A stretch of 64,000 bases of DNA from Pseudaeromonas aegiceratis (GCF_046254905.1 NZ_CP158016.1:2046001-2110000), one strand, 5' to 3'. Shown: positions 26,095 through 35,748, numbered from the stretch's first letter. The notes: generated by a model from the sequence alone, not told the origin. Translations and numbers: made by a program.

Positions 26095-27321
26095 TTAGTT
26101 GAAGCGGGTGTAATCCGGGCTGTACTTGTCCACCACCACGGCGCACACGGCATCGCCGGTGATGTTCAGCGCGGTACGGATCATGTCGAAGATACGATCC
26201 AGGGCGAACAGCAGGGGCAGACCTTCGATGGGAATGCCGGCGGCCAGCAGCACGGCCACCACCAGGAAGGAGGGGCCCGGCACCCCGGCCTGACCCACGG
26301 CCCCCAGGGTGGCGGTCAGCACGATGGCGGCATAGGCCCCCAGGCTCAGATCCACGTTGAACACCTGGGCAAAGAACACTGCTACCAGACCGTAGTAGAT
26401 GGCATTGCCGGTCATGTTGATGGTGGCGCCCAGGGGCAGGGTGAAGGCGGCGGTGGTGTTACTAACCTTCAGCTCCTCTTCACACACTTCCATGGTCACC
26501 GGCAATGTGGCCATGGAGGAGGCGGTGGAGAAGGCCACGATCTGCGCCTTCTTCATGGCGGAGATGAAGCGGCCCACCGGCATCTCGGAGAAGAGCTTGA
26601 TGATGAGCGGATACACCACGAAGCCGTAGATCAGAATGGCGGCCAGGTAGACGAAGAACAGCTTCATCACCACGGTCAGCACGCCAAAGCCAAAGGTGCC
26701 CACCGCATCGGCCATCAGGCCGAATACCCCCAGGGGGGCAATGATCATCACCTTGTTGATCATCCAGACGAAGGCATCCACTACCGTGTTGATGCCATTG
26801 ATCAGGGGCTTGACCCGATCCCGCGGCTGGTTGGCCAGGGCGATGCCGAAGAACAGGCAGAACACCAGGATCTGCAGGATGTTGGCTTCATTCAAGGACT
26901 GGAACACGTTGGTGGGGATCATGCCCAGCACGGTGGCCACCACGCCCGGCAGCTCGCCCTTGTCGGCATATTCGTTGGTGAACAGGTGCTGGTAATCGGA
27001 GAAGTCCACGCCAACGCCCGGTTGGAACAGATGCCCCATGCCCAAGGCCAACAGCACCGCCAGGGCGGAGGTGATGAGAAAGAACAGCAGTGTGGTGACC
27101 CCCAGCTTACCGGCCGACGGGCTCAGACCCAGGTTGGCGGCACCGGAGATGATGGCCACGGCCACGAGCGGCACCACCAGCATCTTGATGAGGTGAATAA
27201 ACAAGCTACCTAAGGGGGCAAACATGGCTGCCTGCTCGCCCATCGCCACCCCCACCAGGGCGCCGATGATCATGGCGATCACCACCTGTACGCCGATATT
27301 GGCAAGACTCTTCTTTATCAC
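26095..27321 (-). CDS. Dicarboxylate/amino acid:cation symporter (DAACS family)
   Basis: 408 residues, an inner-membrane sodium- or proton-coupled carrier for glutamate, aspartate or C4-dicarboxylates. Family marks are FIHLIKMLVVPLVAVAIISG near residue 40, the serine-rich hairpin FSTASSMATLPVTMEVCEE near 270, and LPLGATINMTGNAIYYGLVAVFF near 300. The length is normal. It is related to GltP/GltT proteins; the exact substrate is not assigned. Confidence 0.9.
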   Translation of the reverse strand: MIKKSLANIGVQVVIAMIIGALVGVAMGEQAAMFAPLGSLFIHLIKMLVVPLVAVAIISGAANLGLSPSAGKLGVTTLLFFLITSALAVLLALGMGHLFQPGVGVDFSDYQHLFTNEYADKGELPGVVATVLGMIPTNVFQSLNEANILQILVFCLFFGIALANQPRDRVKPLINGINTVVDAFVWMINKVMIIAPLGVFGLMADAVGTFGFGVLTVVMKLFFVYLAAILIYGFVVYPLIIKLFSEMPVGRFISAMKKAQIVAFSTASSMATLPVTMEVCEEELKVSNTTAAFTLPLGATINMTGNAIYYGLVAVFFAQVFNVDLSLGAYAAIVLTATLGAVGQAGVPGPSFLVVAVLLAAGIPIEGLPLLFALDRIFDMIRTALNITGDAVCAVVVDKYSPDYTRFN

Positions 27322-27764
27322 GGGATACGTCCTTATCAGTTAACGGTAAATTCGGTTCCATCCTCGCCGGGGGTCCACCGCAGGCGGGCATAGGGTAATT
27401 AGGCCGCTTTTCTAAACAATCCCACTAGCATTGGCAACCGTTTATCTTGATTGACACTGCAAAATTGTCATTTCACACACATACATCACTATTGGCGGAG
27501 TCACTAGACTACCAGATCCCCGCCTTGCTGGCCGACGCCGCGCTACCCCATGGGATCCGGGGCCCTGCGATGTCATTTAACATATTAATGCCGGCGACGC
27601 ATTATGAGCGCAAACGGTGCGTCTGGGGCCCCCAAGTACCCCCGTAGTTATGATTTAGGTCGTATTGCAAGCGATTTCAATAAGTTGACAGGTAATTTGA
27701 ACTTGATCACAGATTGCGCAACGAGGAAAATCCGCCGCAGTTGAACTCTTAACAAGGATGTGTC
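27322..27764. promoter_or_regulatory. Intergenic region with a possible CRP site before the BMP-family gene
   Basis: 443 bases between divergent genes, no convincing protein frame. TTTGA-ACTTGA-TCACA at 27696-27711 resembles a CRP site, 54 bp upstream of the BMP-family start. TTGACA at 27685-27690 is a possible -35 box but I see no good -10 at the right distance. Confidence 0.4.
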
Positions 27765-28820
27765 ATGCGCCTGTTCCCTCCCCTGCTGCTCCTGTTGGCC
27801 GCCACCGGCCCGGCCTGGGCCGCCACCGGCCCGGCTTTGGTCTATGCCGGCGGCAACACCCTAGATGAGCAGCAAAATGCCCAGATCCACCAGCAAGGCG
27901 TCACGCTGTTTACCCAGATGAGCGGTGTGCCCGTCAAGGAGGTGACCACCGTCGGTGCCGCCGACCGCCTCAACCAGCTGCGACAACTGGCCACCGAGGG
28001 TTACGCGCCCATCCTGGTGATCGGCAGCGGCCAGGTCCCCACCCTGCAACAGGTGGCGGCGGAATATCCCCAGGTGCACTTCACCCTGATCGACAGTCAG
28101 CTGGCCCTACCCAATGTGCAGTCGGTGCAATTTAACCAGCAAGAAGCCGCCTTCTTGGTGGGCGCCCTGGCCGCCATGGTGTCAGAAACGGGCCTGCTGG
28201 GCTTTGTCGGCGGCATGGACCTGCCCGTTGTCCACAAATCCGGCTGTGGCTTTGCCCAGGGTGCCCGGTACGCCAATCCCTCCGTGCAGGTGAACGAACA
28301 GTACGTCACCTCCACCCTGGATCTGGCGTTCAACGATCCCAAGAAGGGCGCCTTTACCGCCAAGCAGTTGGTGGATGAGGGCGTGGACGTGCTGTTCGCC
28401 GATGCCCGTGGCACCGGGCTGGGGGTCTATCAGGCGGCCGCCGATGCCGGCGTTCGCGCCATCGGCGCCAACATGCAGCAAGCCGACCTGCATCCCGGCA
28501 CCATGCTCACCGCCATCTACCAAAACCTGCCCAAGGCCGTGCTCACCAGCCTGACCCAGGCGCAAGCCGGGCAATGGCAGGCGGGCACCCGCAAGCTGGG
28601 GCTAGCAGACGATTATGTGGGATGGGTGGATGACAAGAGCAATGCCGGTCAGATCCGCCCGGCCTACTACCACATACTGACACAGGTGCAGCAGGATATT
28701 ATCAATGGCAAGCTGCAGGTGCATGACTACAGCCTCACCGGCAGCTGCCTGTTTCCCCAGGTAGCCGGCGATCTGTGCAAGGTGAACGAAAACGGCGACG
28801 CCAGCCACTGCCAGGGCTGA
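27765..28820 (+). CDS. BMP-family (PnrA-like) substrate-binding protein
   Basis: 351 residues with signal peptide MRLFPPLLLLLAATGPAWA. The Bmp/PnrA family binds nucleosides or related compounds for ABC import. Family segments are visible: VHFTLIDSQLALPNVQSVQF, AAFLVGALAAMVSETGLLGFVGG, and DVLFADARGTGLGVYQAAADAG. There is no cysteine lipobox at the cleavage site, so it is probably a free periplasmic protein. No ABC permease or ATPase gene is next to it. AACAAGGATG gives a good ribosome binding site. Confidence 0.88.
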   Translation: MRLFPPLLLLLAATGPAWAATGPALVYAGGNTLDEQQNAQIHQQGVTLFTQMSGVPVKEVTTVGAADRLNQLRQLATEGYAPILVIGSGQVPTLQQVAAEYPQVHFTLIDSQLALPNVQSVQFNQQEAAFLVGALAAMVSETGLLGFVGGMDLPVVHKSGCGFAQGARYANPSVQVNEQYVTSTLDLAFNDPKKGAFTAKQLVDEGVDVLFADARGTGLGVYQAAADAGVRAIGANMQQADLHPGTMLTAIYQNLPKAVLTSLTQAQAGQWQAGTRKLGLADDYVGWVDDKSNAGQIRPAYYHILTQVQQDIINGKLQVHDYSLTGSCLFPQVAGDLCKVNENGDASHCQG

Positions 28821-28890
28821 GCACCTGCCGCCGCCCATGCAGAAGGGCTCGCCATGGCGAGCCCTTCTGCGTTGTAGCCGAGCTGAGGAT

Positions 28891-29229
28891 TTACTCGGCC
28901 TGGGCTTCCCGGGCCCGGGCGGCAGCTTCCTTGATGAGGGGCTGCAGCTCACCCTGCTGGAACATCTCCAGCATGATGTCGCAGCCGCCCACCAGCTCAC
29001 CGGCCACCCACAGCTGGGGGAAGGTCGGCCAGTTGGCGTACTTGGGCAACTCGGCGCGGATATCCGGATTCTGCAGTATGTCCACGTAGGCGAAGGGTTC
29101 ACCGCAGGCCATCAAGGCCTGGGCGGCCTGGGCGGAGAAGCCGCAACTGGGCAGCTTGGGCGAGCCCTTCATGTAAAGCAGAATGGCGTTGTCAGCGATT
29201 TGCTGTTTGATCTTGTCAATGGTTTCCAT
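28891..29229 (-). CDS. grxD: Monothiol glutaredoxin (Grx4)
   Basis: 112 residues with the CGFS active site in GSPKLPSCGFSAQAA (Cys about residue 29) and the glutathione-binding WPTFPQLWVAGELVGGCDI segment. Such proteins carry [2Fe-2S] clusters and deliver them to target proteins, often with BolA. The length matches the family. It is a single gene, convergent with the BMP-family gene, whose shared inverted repeat at 28839-28870 may terminate both. Confidence 0.95.
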   Translation of the reverse strand: METIDKIKQQIADNAILLYMKGSPKLPSCGFSAQAAQALMACGEPFAYVDILQNPDIRAELPKYANWPTFPQLWVAGELVGGCDIMLEMFQQGELQPLIKEAAARAREAQAE

Positions 29230-29386
29230 CTAGGTCTCGCTCTGGTTTGCCGTCAAGCCGGCATTCTACAAAATCGCCCTGCCGACACCAAGATTGACCC
29301 GGCGCGAACGGACGCCCAGGTCGTGGTGAAGGCGTAACGGAGGTGTTAAATTTTATGGCGATAATTGTGGTATTGAACCTGCACCT

Positions 29387-29400
29387 TTGATATAAATCAA
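29387..29400. promoter_or_regulatory. FNR-type box upstream of sodB
   Basis: TTGAT-ATAA-ATCAA is a perfect match to the FNR/Anr consensus. It is centred about 67 bp upstream of the sodB start. It would allow oxygen-dependent control of the superoxide dismutase; a role as activator or repressor depends on the promoter, which I could not place. Confidence 0.6.
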
Positions 29401-29460
29401 GGGCTATCTGAGGGACCTTATCGATACCCTCAGCCTTAATTGACGATGGAGAGTGTACTT

Positions 29461-30042
29461 ATGGCTTTTGAACTGCCGGCCCTGCCTTACGAAAAGAATG
29501 CTCTGGAACCCCATATCTCTCAAGAAACCCTGGAATACCACTACGGCAAGCACCACAACACCTATGTGGTGAACCTGAACAATCTGGTACCGGGCACAGA
29601 ATTTGAAGGCAAGAGCCTCGAAGAGATCATCAAGACCGCCAGCGGTGGCATCTTCAATAACGCCGCCCAGGTGTGGAACCACACCTTCTACTGGCACTGC
29701 CTCACCCCCAACGGCGGTGGTGTCCCCACCGGCGCACTGGCTGCCGCCATCGATGCTGCCTTCGGCTCCTTCGACAAGTTCAAGGAAGAGTTCACCAAGT
29801 CTGCCGTGACCAACTTCGGCTCCGGCTGGACCTGGCTGGTGAAGAAGGCCGACGGCTCCCTGGCCCTGCAGAACACCTCCAACGCCGGTTGCCCGCTGAC
29901 CGACGGCGTGACCCCGCTGCTGACCGTGGACGTCTGGGAACACGCCTACTACATCGACTTCCGCAACCTGCGTCCCAAGTACATGGAAGCCTTCTGGGCC
30001 CTGGTGAACTGGGACTTCGTGGCCGCCAACCTGGCCGCCTAA
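29461..30042 (+). CDS. sodB: Iron superoxide dismutase
   Basis: 193 residues, cytoplasmic Fe-SOD that converts superoxide to hydrogen peroxide. It begins MAFELPALPYEKNALEPHIS. The metal ligands are the histidine in EPHIS (about 27), the histidine in WNHTFYWH (about 74), and the Asp and His in TVDVWEHAYYIDF (about 157 and 161). The ATG at 29461 is preferred over the upstream frame because the family N-terminus starts there, with GGAGAG upstream. Confidence 0.97.
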   Translation: MAFELPALPYEKNALEPHISQETLEYHYGKHHNTYVVNLNNLVPGTEFEGKSLEEIIKTASGGIFNNAAQVWNHTFYWHCLTPNGGGVPTGALAAAIDAAFGSFDKFKEEFTKSAVTNFGSGWTWLVKKADGSLALQNTSNAGCPLTDGVTPLLTVDVWEHAYYIDFRNLRPKYMEAFWALVNWDFVAANLAA

Positions 30043-30082
30043 GCCCCAGGCTGGCCTGCCAGGCCACTGCATAGCACACAAA

Positions 30083-30107
30083 ACGGGAGCCGAAGCTCCC
30101 GTTTTTT
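30083..30107 (+). terminator. sodB terminator
   Basis: ACGGGAGC pairs with GCTCCCGT around CGAA, followed by six T. Confidence 0.9.
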
Positions 30108-30228
30108 ATTGCCGCCCCACGCTAAAAGCGGCCCTACCGCGTTAACTCTTGCCGCCGCAACCGGTTTCGGGCATGGTGCCTGACGGTAGATGGCCCCGGT
30201 CACAGCACATGGTCTAAAGGAGTCCTCC

Positions 30229-31224
30229 ATGAAACTCGCCCTGGTGGGTGCCGGCAAGATAGTCCTGTCTTGCCTGGATGCCCTGAGTCAACTCGACGAT
30301 ATCACCCCGGTTGCCCTGTGTGTCCGGCCCCAGAGCCAAGCCAAGGGCGAGGCGCTGCAGCAGCGTTACGGCATTCAGCGCCTCTACACCGACTATGCCC
30401 AGCTGCTGGCCGATGACGAGGTGGAGGTGATCTACCTGGGCCTGCCCAATCACCTGCACTTCGACTACGCCCAGGCGGCCTTGCAGGCCGGTCGCCACGT
30501 GATCTGCGAAAAACCCTTCACCTCCAACCTGGCCCAGCTCCAGCGGTTGGTGGCCCTGGCCAAGGCCCGGCAGTGCTTCTTATTCGAGGCCATCACCAAC
30601 CTGCACAGTCCCCAATTGATCGCCCTGCAGCAACGGCTGCCCCAGCTCGGTCCCATTCGACTGGTCCAGTGCAACTACTCCCAATACTCCAGCCGTTACG
30701 ACGACTACCTGCAGGGTCAGGTGCACGCGGCCTTCGATCCCGCCAGCTCCGGCGGCGCCCTGTACGACATCAACCTGTACAACGTCTACCTGGTCTGCGG
30801 TCTGTTCGGTAAACCGCACCGGGTCCACTATCACTGCCAACGGGGCCACAACGGCATCGACACCTCTGGGGTCTTGCTGCTGGAATATGCCGGCTTTACC
30901 GCCGTGTGCTGCGGTGCCAAGGACTCTGCCAGCCCCTCCCACGCCACCATCCAGGGGGAAAAGGGTTACGGACGCATCAACGATGCCCCCAACAGCTGCC
31001 ATGCGGTGGAATGGCAGATCGCCGGCGAAACCGGTGGTCTGGCAGAGAGTGCTGACCTCAATCACATGGTGCACGAGTTCCGGGACTTTGCCGACTGCCT
31101 GGGCCGCGGCGATCTGCCGCGCTGTCATGCCTGGCTGGAGACGGCGCTGATCGTCGCCGAGGTGTTGGAGCAGGCCCGCCACAGCGCCGGCATCCGCTTC
31201 GCCGCGGATCAGGCGTCCGCCTAG
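30229..31224 (+). CDS. Gfo/Idh/MocA-family oxidoreductase
   Basis: 331 residues from the ATG at 30229, with AAAGGAG upstream. The NAD(P)-binding Rossmann fold begins MKLALVGAGKIVLSCLDAL. The family motif CEKPFTSN (EKP, about residue 92) and the C-terminal beta-sheet domain with SSGGALYDINLYNVYLVCGLFG follow. Family members act on sugars, inositols or related compounds; the substrate is not evident. It stands alone between sodB and rimO. Confidence 0.88.
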   Translation: MKLALVGAGKIVLSCLDALSQLDDITPVALCVRPQSQAKGEALQQRYGIQRLYTDYAQLLADDEVEVIYLGLPNHLHFDYAQAALQAGRHVICEKPFTSNLAQLQRLVALAKARQCFLFEAITNLHSPQLIALQQRLPQLGPIRLVQCNYSQYSSRYDDYLQGQVHAAFDPASSGGALYDINLYNVYLVCGLFGKPHRVHYHCQRGHNGIDTSGVLLLEYAGFTAVCCGAKDSASPSHATIQGEKGYGRINDAPNSCHAVEWQIAGETGGLAESADLNHMVHEFRDFADCLGRGDLPRCHAWLETALIVAEVLEQARHSAGIRFAADQASA

Positions 31225-31370
31225 GCCACCGTCAGTGGTGATCCGGCCCCCTGCCGGATCACCCGGCCGACCGGCAGCGACTGCGCAAAAAAGCAGCGGC
31301 GCTTGCCTTCCCCTTTGTCGTGCATCGGGTATAATCCGCCATCTTTTTTAACATCTGACGCCTCCCTGCC

Positions 31371-32786
31371 ATGACCGTAAACACCTTCGATCCCAACGCC
31401 CCCAGCAGCTGTGCCACCACCACCCTGGGCCAGATGCTGGAGGAACAACCGGCGGCCCCCACCCAGGCCGAAGCCGGTGCCGCCCGCATCGGCTTTGTCT
31501 CCTTGGGCTGCCCCAAGAACCTGGTGGACTCCGAGCGCATCCTCACTCAGCTGCGTACCGAAGGCTATGAGGTGGTGAACCGCTACGACAATGCCGAGCT
31601 GGTCATCGTCAACACCTGCGGCTTCATCGACAGTGCGGTGCAGGAATCTCTGGAGGCCATCGGTGAGGCATTGGCGGAGAACGGCAAGGTGATCGTCACC
31701 GGCTGTCTGGGGGCCAAGGAGGATCAGATCCGCGCCGTGCATCCCAAGGTGCTGGAGATCAGCGGCCCCCACGCCTACGAGCAGGTGCTGGATCACGTGC
31801 ACCGTTACGTTCCCAAGCCCCAGCACAACCCCTTCGTCAGCCTGGTGCCGGCCCAGGGGGTCAAGCTGACCCCCCGCCACTATGCCTATCTGAAGATATC
31901 CGAGGGCTGTGACCACCGCTGCACCTTCTGCATCATCCCCTCCCTGCGGGGCGATCTGGTGAGCCGGCCCATCGGCGAGGTGCTGGCCGAGGCCAAGCGC
32001 CTCAAGGAAGCCGGGGTCAAGGAGCTGCTGGTGATCTCTCAGGACACCTCGGCCTATGGCGCGGATCTCAAGCACAGAACCGGCTTCTACGATGGTCAGC
32101 CGGTGCGAACCCACCTCACCACCCTGTGCCAGGAGCTGGCCAAGCTGGATATCTGGGTTCGCCTGCATTACGTCTACCCCTATCCCCACGTGGACGATCT
32201 GATCCCCCTGATGGCCGAAGGCAAGGTGCTGCCCTACCTGGACTTGCCGCTGCAACACGCCAGCCCGCGCATCCTCAAGCTGATGAAGCGCCCCGGCTCG
32301 GTGGAGCGCACCCTGGAGCGGATCCGCCAATGGCGGGAGATCTGCCCCGAGATCACCCTGCGCTCCACCTTCATCGTCGGCTTCCCCGGTGAAACCGAGG
32401 AGGACTTCCAGATGCTGCTGGACTTCATCGAGCAGGCGGAGCTGGACCGGGTGGGCTGCTTCCCCTACAGCCCGGTGGACGGCGCCAAGGCCAACGAGCT
32501 GCCGGATCCGGTGCCCGAGGAGGTGAAGCTGGCCCGGTTCGACCGCTTCATGGCCGCCCAGCAGGCCATCTCCACCCGCAAACTGGCCCGCAAGGTGGGC
32601 CAGAGCCTGTGGGTCATGGTGGATGAGGTGGACGAGGAAGGTGCCATCGCCCGCACCGCCGGCGATGCTCCCGAGATCGACGGAGTCGTCTATCTCAACG
32701 GCGTCACCAGCGTGCAACCGGGCGATCGACTGCGGGTCAAGGTGGAACACGCCGACGAATACGACCTCTGGGCAACGCCGATATAA
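31371..32786 (+). CDS. rimO: Ribosomal protein S12 methylthiotransferase RimO
   Basis: 471 residues. RimO is a radical-SAM enzyme that methylthiolates an aspartate of ribosomal protein S12. It has the UPF0004 domain (RIGFVSLGCPKNLVDSERIL, then NTCGFIDSA), the radical-SAM cluster EGCDHRCTFCIIPSLRG, and a C-terminal TRAM domain (about 400-471). The sequence LGCPKNLVD is typical for RimO and not for MiaB. The first 40 residues are a short extension before the conserved start. Confidence 0.96.
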   Translation: MTVNTFDPNAPSSCATTTLGQMLEEQPAAPTQAEAGAARIGFVSLGCPKNLVDSERILTQLRTEGYEVVNRYDNAELVIVNTCGFIDSAVQESLEAIGEALAENGKVIVTGCLGAKEDQIRAVHPKVLEISGPHAYEQVLDHVHRYVPKPQHNPFVSLVPAQGVKLTPRHYAYLKISEGCDHRCTFCIIPSLRGDLVSRPIGEVLAEAKRLKEAGVKELLVISQDTSAYGADLKHRTGFYDGQPVRTHLTTLCQELAKLDIWVRLHYVYPYPHVDDLIPLMAEGKVLPYLDLPLQHASPRILKLMKRPGSVERTLERIRQWREICPEITLRSTFIVGFPGETEEDFQMLLDFIEQAELDRVGCFPYSPVDGAKANELPDPVPEEVKLARFDRFMAAQQAISTRKLARKVGQSLWVMVDEVDEEGAIARTAGDAPEIDGVVYLNGVTSVQPGDRLRVKVEHADEYDLWATPI

Positions 32787-32861
32787 CAATCGGTTACAGC
32801 TTGTCACTGTATCGGGCCTGGTTAACAATAGCCTCAGAGGGTTACCCAACCAGGCCGTAGC

Positions 32862-33536
32862 ATGAAGATACTGTTGGTAGAAGATGACAAGCTGCTCAAC
32901 CATCACCTGAAGACCATATTGCAGGAGGCCGGCAATCAGGTGTATGCCGCCAACCGGGCCGACGAGGCCCTGCACTACACCGAAGATTACCCGGTGGACG
33001 TGGCCATCGTGGATCTGGGGTTACCCGACTGCGATGGCCTGTCGCTGATCCAGCAACTGCGGGAGCGGCAGATCGGCTTTCCCATCCTGGTGCTCACCGC
33101 CCGGGGCAACTGGCAAGACAAGGTGGCCGGCCTGGACGCCGGCGCCGACGACTACATGGTCAAGCCGTTCAACAAAGACGAGCTGATGGCCCGGTTGAAC
33201 GCCCTAGTGCGGCGCAGTGCCGGCTTCATCTCCCCCAAGGTGACGGCGGGCAGCTATCAGCTGGATCTGACCCGCAAGGAGCTGACCATAGACGGTGAGC
33301 CCATGCCGCTGACCCACTTCGAATACACCATCCTCGAGTTTCTCATGCGCCACAGCGGCCAGGTGATCTCCAAGCAGCAGCTGATGGATCAGCTGTACGA
33401 CGATGGCGAAGGGGATCCCAACACCCTGGAGGTGCTGATCAGCCGGTTGCGCAAGAAGCTGGATCCGGACGGCGACCTGCAGCCCATCAGCACCATTCGT
33501 CGGCAAGGCTACCTGTTTAACCTGCCATGCCAGTGA
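32862..33536 (+). CDS. phoP: Response regulator PhoP
   Basis: 224 residues, OmpR/PhoB type. The receiver domain carries the acidic pair in LLVEDDK, the phosphoacceptor Asp51 in VAIVDLGLPDCDG, and Lys in DYMVKPF. The C-terminal winged helix reads LTHFEYTILEFLMRHSGQVI. Sequence and partner kinase match PhoP, which controls Mg2+ and cationic peptide responses. It overlaps phoQ by 10 bases. Confidence 0.9.
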   Translation: MKILLVEDDKLLNHHLKTILQEAGNQVYAANRADEALHYTEDYPVDVAIVDLGLPDCDGLSLIQQLRERQIGFPILVLTARGNWQDKVAGLDAGADDYMVKPFNKDELMARLNALVRRSAGFISPKVTAGSYQLDLTRKELTIDGEPMPLTHFEYTILEFLMRHSGQVISKQQLMDQLYDDGEGDPNTLEVLISRLRKKLDPDGDLQPISTIRRQGYLFNLPCQ

Positions 33537-34924
33537 TAGTGCGCTCCCTGCACTTCAAGCTGCTGGCGGCGGCCGTGGCCCTGATCACCCTGCTGCTGCT
33601 GCTGATCCTGATGCTGCAGTGGCAGCGCAATCACAATCAGGCCTACCAGACCACGGAACAGGAGTTGCAGGAGAACCTGGCCCGCCTGTTCTCCTCCAGC
33701 CGCACCGTGCCCACCAGGAAACCGAACCAGCCGCTGGCCTTTGAGGATCTGAAGCTGGCGGCGCTGGATGAGGACGTGGACGTGGTGATCTGCCAGAACG
33801 ATGGCCACACCCTCTGGCACTACCTGCGCCAGCCCCAGTTCCAGAGCGCCGCCCAGGATTTTTGTCCCGATTTCGCCGCCCGGCGCAAGGCGATCCGCAG
33901 CGACTTTGCCTTCGAGCTCAACGACAGGGATCCGACGGCCCCCTACTTCGTCTACAACCTGCGGCTGGAACGTTTCGTCGGCAAGCCCATCACCTTCATG
34001 ATAGTGCTGCTCTCCCCCGCCCAGTCCCTGCTGGACAAGCTGCAGCGGCAAAACCAGCGCTCATTGCGGGACATAGTCCTGATCTGGCTCGCTGGCATAC
34101 TGCTGCTGGTGCTGGGCACCCGCTGGGGACTGGTTTCCCTACGCCGGATCCAGGGGCAGATCGAACAGATCCAGGACGGCAGCCGCCAGGAGCTGGATCT
34201 CAATGTGGAGGCGGAGCTGCGCCCCCTCACCCGCTCCCTGAATCAGCTGCTGGAAAACGAGCGCAAGCAGAAGCTGCGCTACCAAAATACCCTCAACGAT
34301 CTGGCCCACAGCCTGAAGACGCGCCTCGCGCTCATCGAGGCCACCCTGGACGAAGCCAAGGTCGGCCCCAAGCTGCGGGAGCAGACCACCCAGCAGGTCA
34401 AGCAGATGGATCAGATGATCCAGTATCATCTGCGCCGGGCGGTGGCCGGCCGTCAGGCCCTCAACAAGCAGGGTATCGATCCCGTCCCTGTGTTGCAGAA
34501 ACTGCAGGCCACCATGAGCAAGGTCTATCGCCACAAGCAGCTGCACATCGAGCTGGTGTTCGAGGACGGTCTGCAGTTTGCCGGGGAGGCGGACGATCTG
34601 TTCGAGCTGATGGGCAACCTGATGGACAACGCCTGCAAATTTGCCATCAGCCGGGTGGAGGTGCGGCTGCGTCGGGTGGCCAACCAGCTGATCATCCAGG
34701 TGGAGGATGATGGTCCCGGGATCGGTGAGGCCCTGCGGGCCAAGGTGATACAGCGTGGCGTGCGGGCCGACAACTCCGGCGGTCAGGGCATTGGCCTCAG
34801 CGTCTGTGCCGAAATCATCGACAGCTACGGCGGTCAGCTGCTCATCGGGGACTCCCCCCTGGGGGGCGCCAGCATTCAGTTCAACCTACCCTGTCTGGAA
34901 CCCAATAAAAACGCCGTCAGATGA
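33527..34924 (+). CDS. phoQ: Sensor histidine kinase PhoQ
   Basis: 465 residues with a transmembrane segment at about 13-33, a periplasmic sensor of about 150 residues, a second transmembrane segment near 185-205, a HAMP-like linker, the H box NDLAHSLKTRLALIEATLDE (His about 265) and the ATPase domain (NLMDNACKFA, DDGPGIGEALR, GGQGIGLSVC). The H box with the SLKTRL pattern is characteristic of PhoQ. The periplasmic part is less conserved. Confidence 0.9.
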   Translation: MPVIVRSLHFKLLAAAVALITLLLLLILMLQWQRNHNQAYQTTEQELQENLARLFSSSRTVPTRKPNQPLAFEDLKLAALDEDVDVVICQNDGHTLWHYLRQPQFQSAAQDFCPDFAARRKAIRSDFAFELNDRDPTAPYFVYNLRLERFVGKPITFMIVLLSPAQSLLDKLQRQNQRSLRDIVLIWLAGILLLVLGTRWGLVSLRRIQGQIEQIQDGSRQELDLNVEAELRPLTRSLNQLLENERKQKLRYQNTLNDLAHSLKTRLALIEATLDEAKVGPKLREQTTQQVKQMDQMIQYHLRRAVAGRQALNKQGIDPVPVLQKLQATMSKVYRHKQLHIELVFEDGLQFAGEADDLFELMGNLMDNACKFAISRVEVRLRRVANQLIIQVEDDGPGIGEALRAKVIQRGVRADNSGGQGIGLSVCAEIIDSYGGQLLIGDSPLGGASIQFNLPCLEPNKNAVR

Positions 34925-34934
34925 CGGCGTTTTT
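34907..34934. terminator. Bidirectional terminator between phoQ and ytfK
   Basis: ACGCCGTCA pairs with TGACGGCGT around a 2-base loop, flanked by A and T runs, so it serves both convergent genes. The phoQ stop codon is inside the hairpin. Confidence 0.9.
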
Positions 34935-34949
34935 ATTGGATGAGATGGC

Positions 34950-35156
34950 TTAGGCCGCCTGCTTGTGGAGGTTGGCAATCGTCTGATTGATTTCCTGCAC
35001 CGTGTGCTTGTGCAACGGGTCGGCTTGTTTGGGCAACATCAGCTTGCCCTGTTCGAACTGGTAGCCACCACGCCCCTGGATATACAGGCGGCCTTTGAAG
35101 AAGGTTTTGACATAACGGGCGATCATCAGAGGCAGGTACTTTTTGAAAATTCTCAT
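34950..35156 (-). CDS. ytfK: YtfK family protein (DUF1107)
   Basis: 68 residues, MRIFKKYLPLMIARYVKTFF with RLYIQGRGGYQFEQGKLMLP. It aligns along its whole length with E. coli YtfK, a small protein that promotes ppGpp accumulation through SpoT during phosphate or fatty acid starvation. The same role is inferred here. It ends 26 bp from the convergent phoQ. Confidence 0.9.
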   Translation of the reverse strand: MRIFKKYLPLMIARYVKTFFKGRLYIQGRGGYQFEQGKLMLPKQADPLHKHTVQEINQTIANLHKQAA

Positions 35157-35280
35157 TATTGTTCCTTGTCACTGTCACAACAGGCTCTCACCTTGTTAGT
35201 CGCACTTTATGCCAGATAGTTCCTTCCGATTATTATTAAATTCTCATGACACCCCAAAAATCCGATGAAAATCACAATCC

Positions 35281-35748
35281 TCAGGGGATATCGTGGGGAG
35301 CCGTCATGCTGAGCAGGCTTCCCTGCCCCTGCTGCAGGGCCAGTTGGGCCAGGCCGGAGGTGACAAACAGCGGCGGTACCAGGCCAGGGCAGAGCTCGCT
35401 GGCCACATAGCCCACCAGCGGCAGATGGCTCACCAGCAGCACATGCTCCATTCCCTGCTCGGCCAGCGTCTGCAGATAATCCGCCACCAGCCGGGCATGG
35501 CCATGGGGGACCAGCTCGGGCTCCTGCTGCAGCGCGGTGGGTGCCGGCAGACAAGAGGCCATCACTTCCCAGCTCTGTTGCGCCCGCAGGTAGGGACTCA
35601 CCAGTACCAGATCCAGCGCCGGCAGCCGCGGTGCCAGCCAACGGGCCATGCGCAGGGTTTCCTCCCGGCCCTTGGCGGTCAAGGCACGTTGACTGTCCGT
35701 GTCGGCCACCAACTCGGCCTCGCCATGACGCAGGATATAAATATTCAT
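35281..35748 (-). CDS. sixA: Phosphohistidine phosphatase SixA
   Basis: 155 residues of the histidine phosphatase family. The active-site RHG motif is at the N-terminus (MNIYILRHGEAELVAD, His8), with the second histidine in LLVSHLPLVGYVA. SixA removes phosphate from histidines of HPt domains and of the nitrogen phosphotransferase system. The length is normal for the family. Confidence 0.92.
   Translation of the reverse strand: MNIYILRHGEAELVADTDSQRALTAKGREETLRMARWLAPRLPALDLVLVSPYLRAQQSWEVMASCLPAPTALQQEPELVPHGHARLVADYLQTLAEQGMEHVLLVSHLPLVGYVASELCPGLVPPLFVTSGLAQLALQQGQGSLLSMTAPHDIP

Noticed and set aside
27447..27647. A 66-codon frame between the symporter and the BMP-family gene
   Set aside because: No family likeness and no ribosome binding site; probably intergenic.
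31221..32975. A 584-codon minus-strand frame opposite rimO
   Set aside because: Shadow frame of rimO; no motifs.
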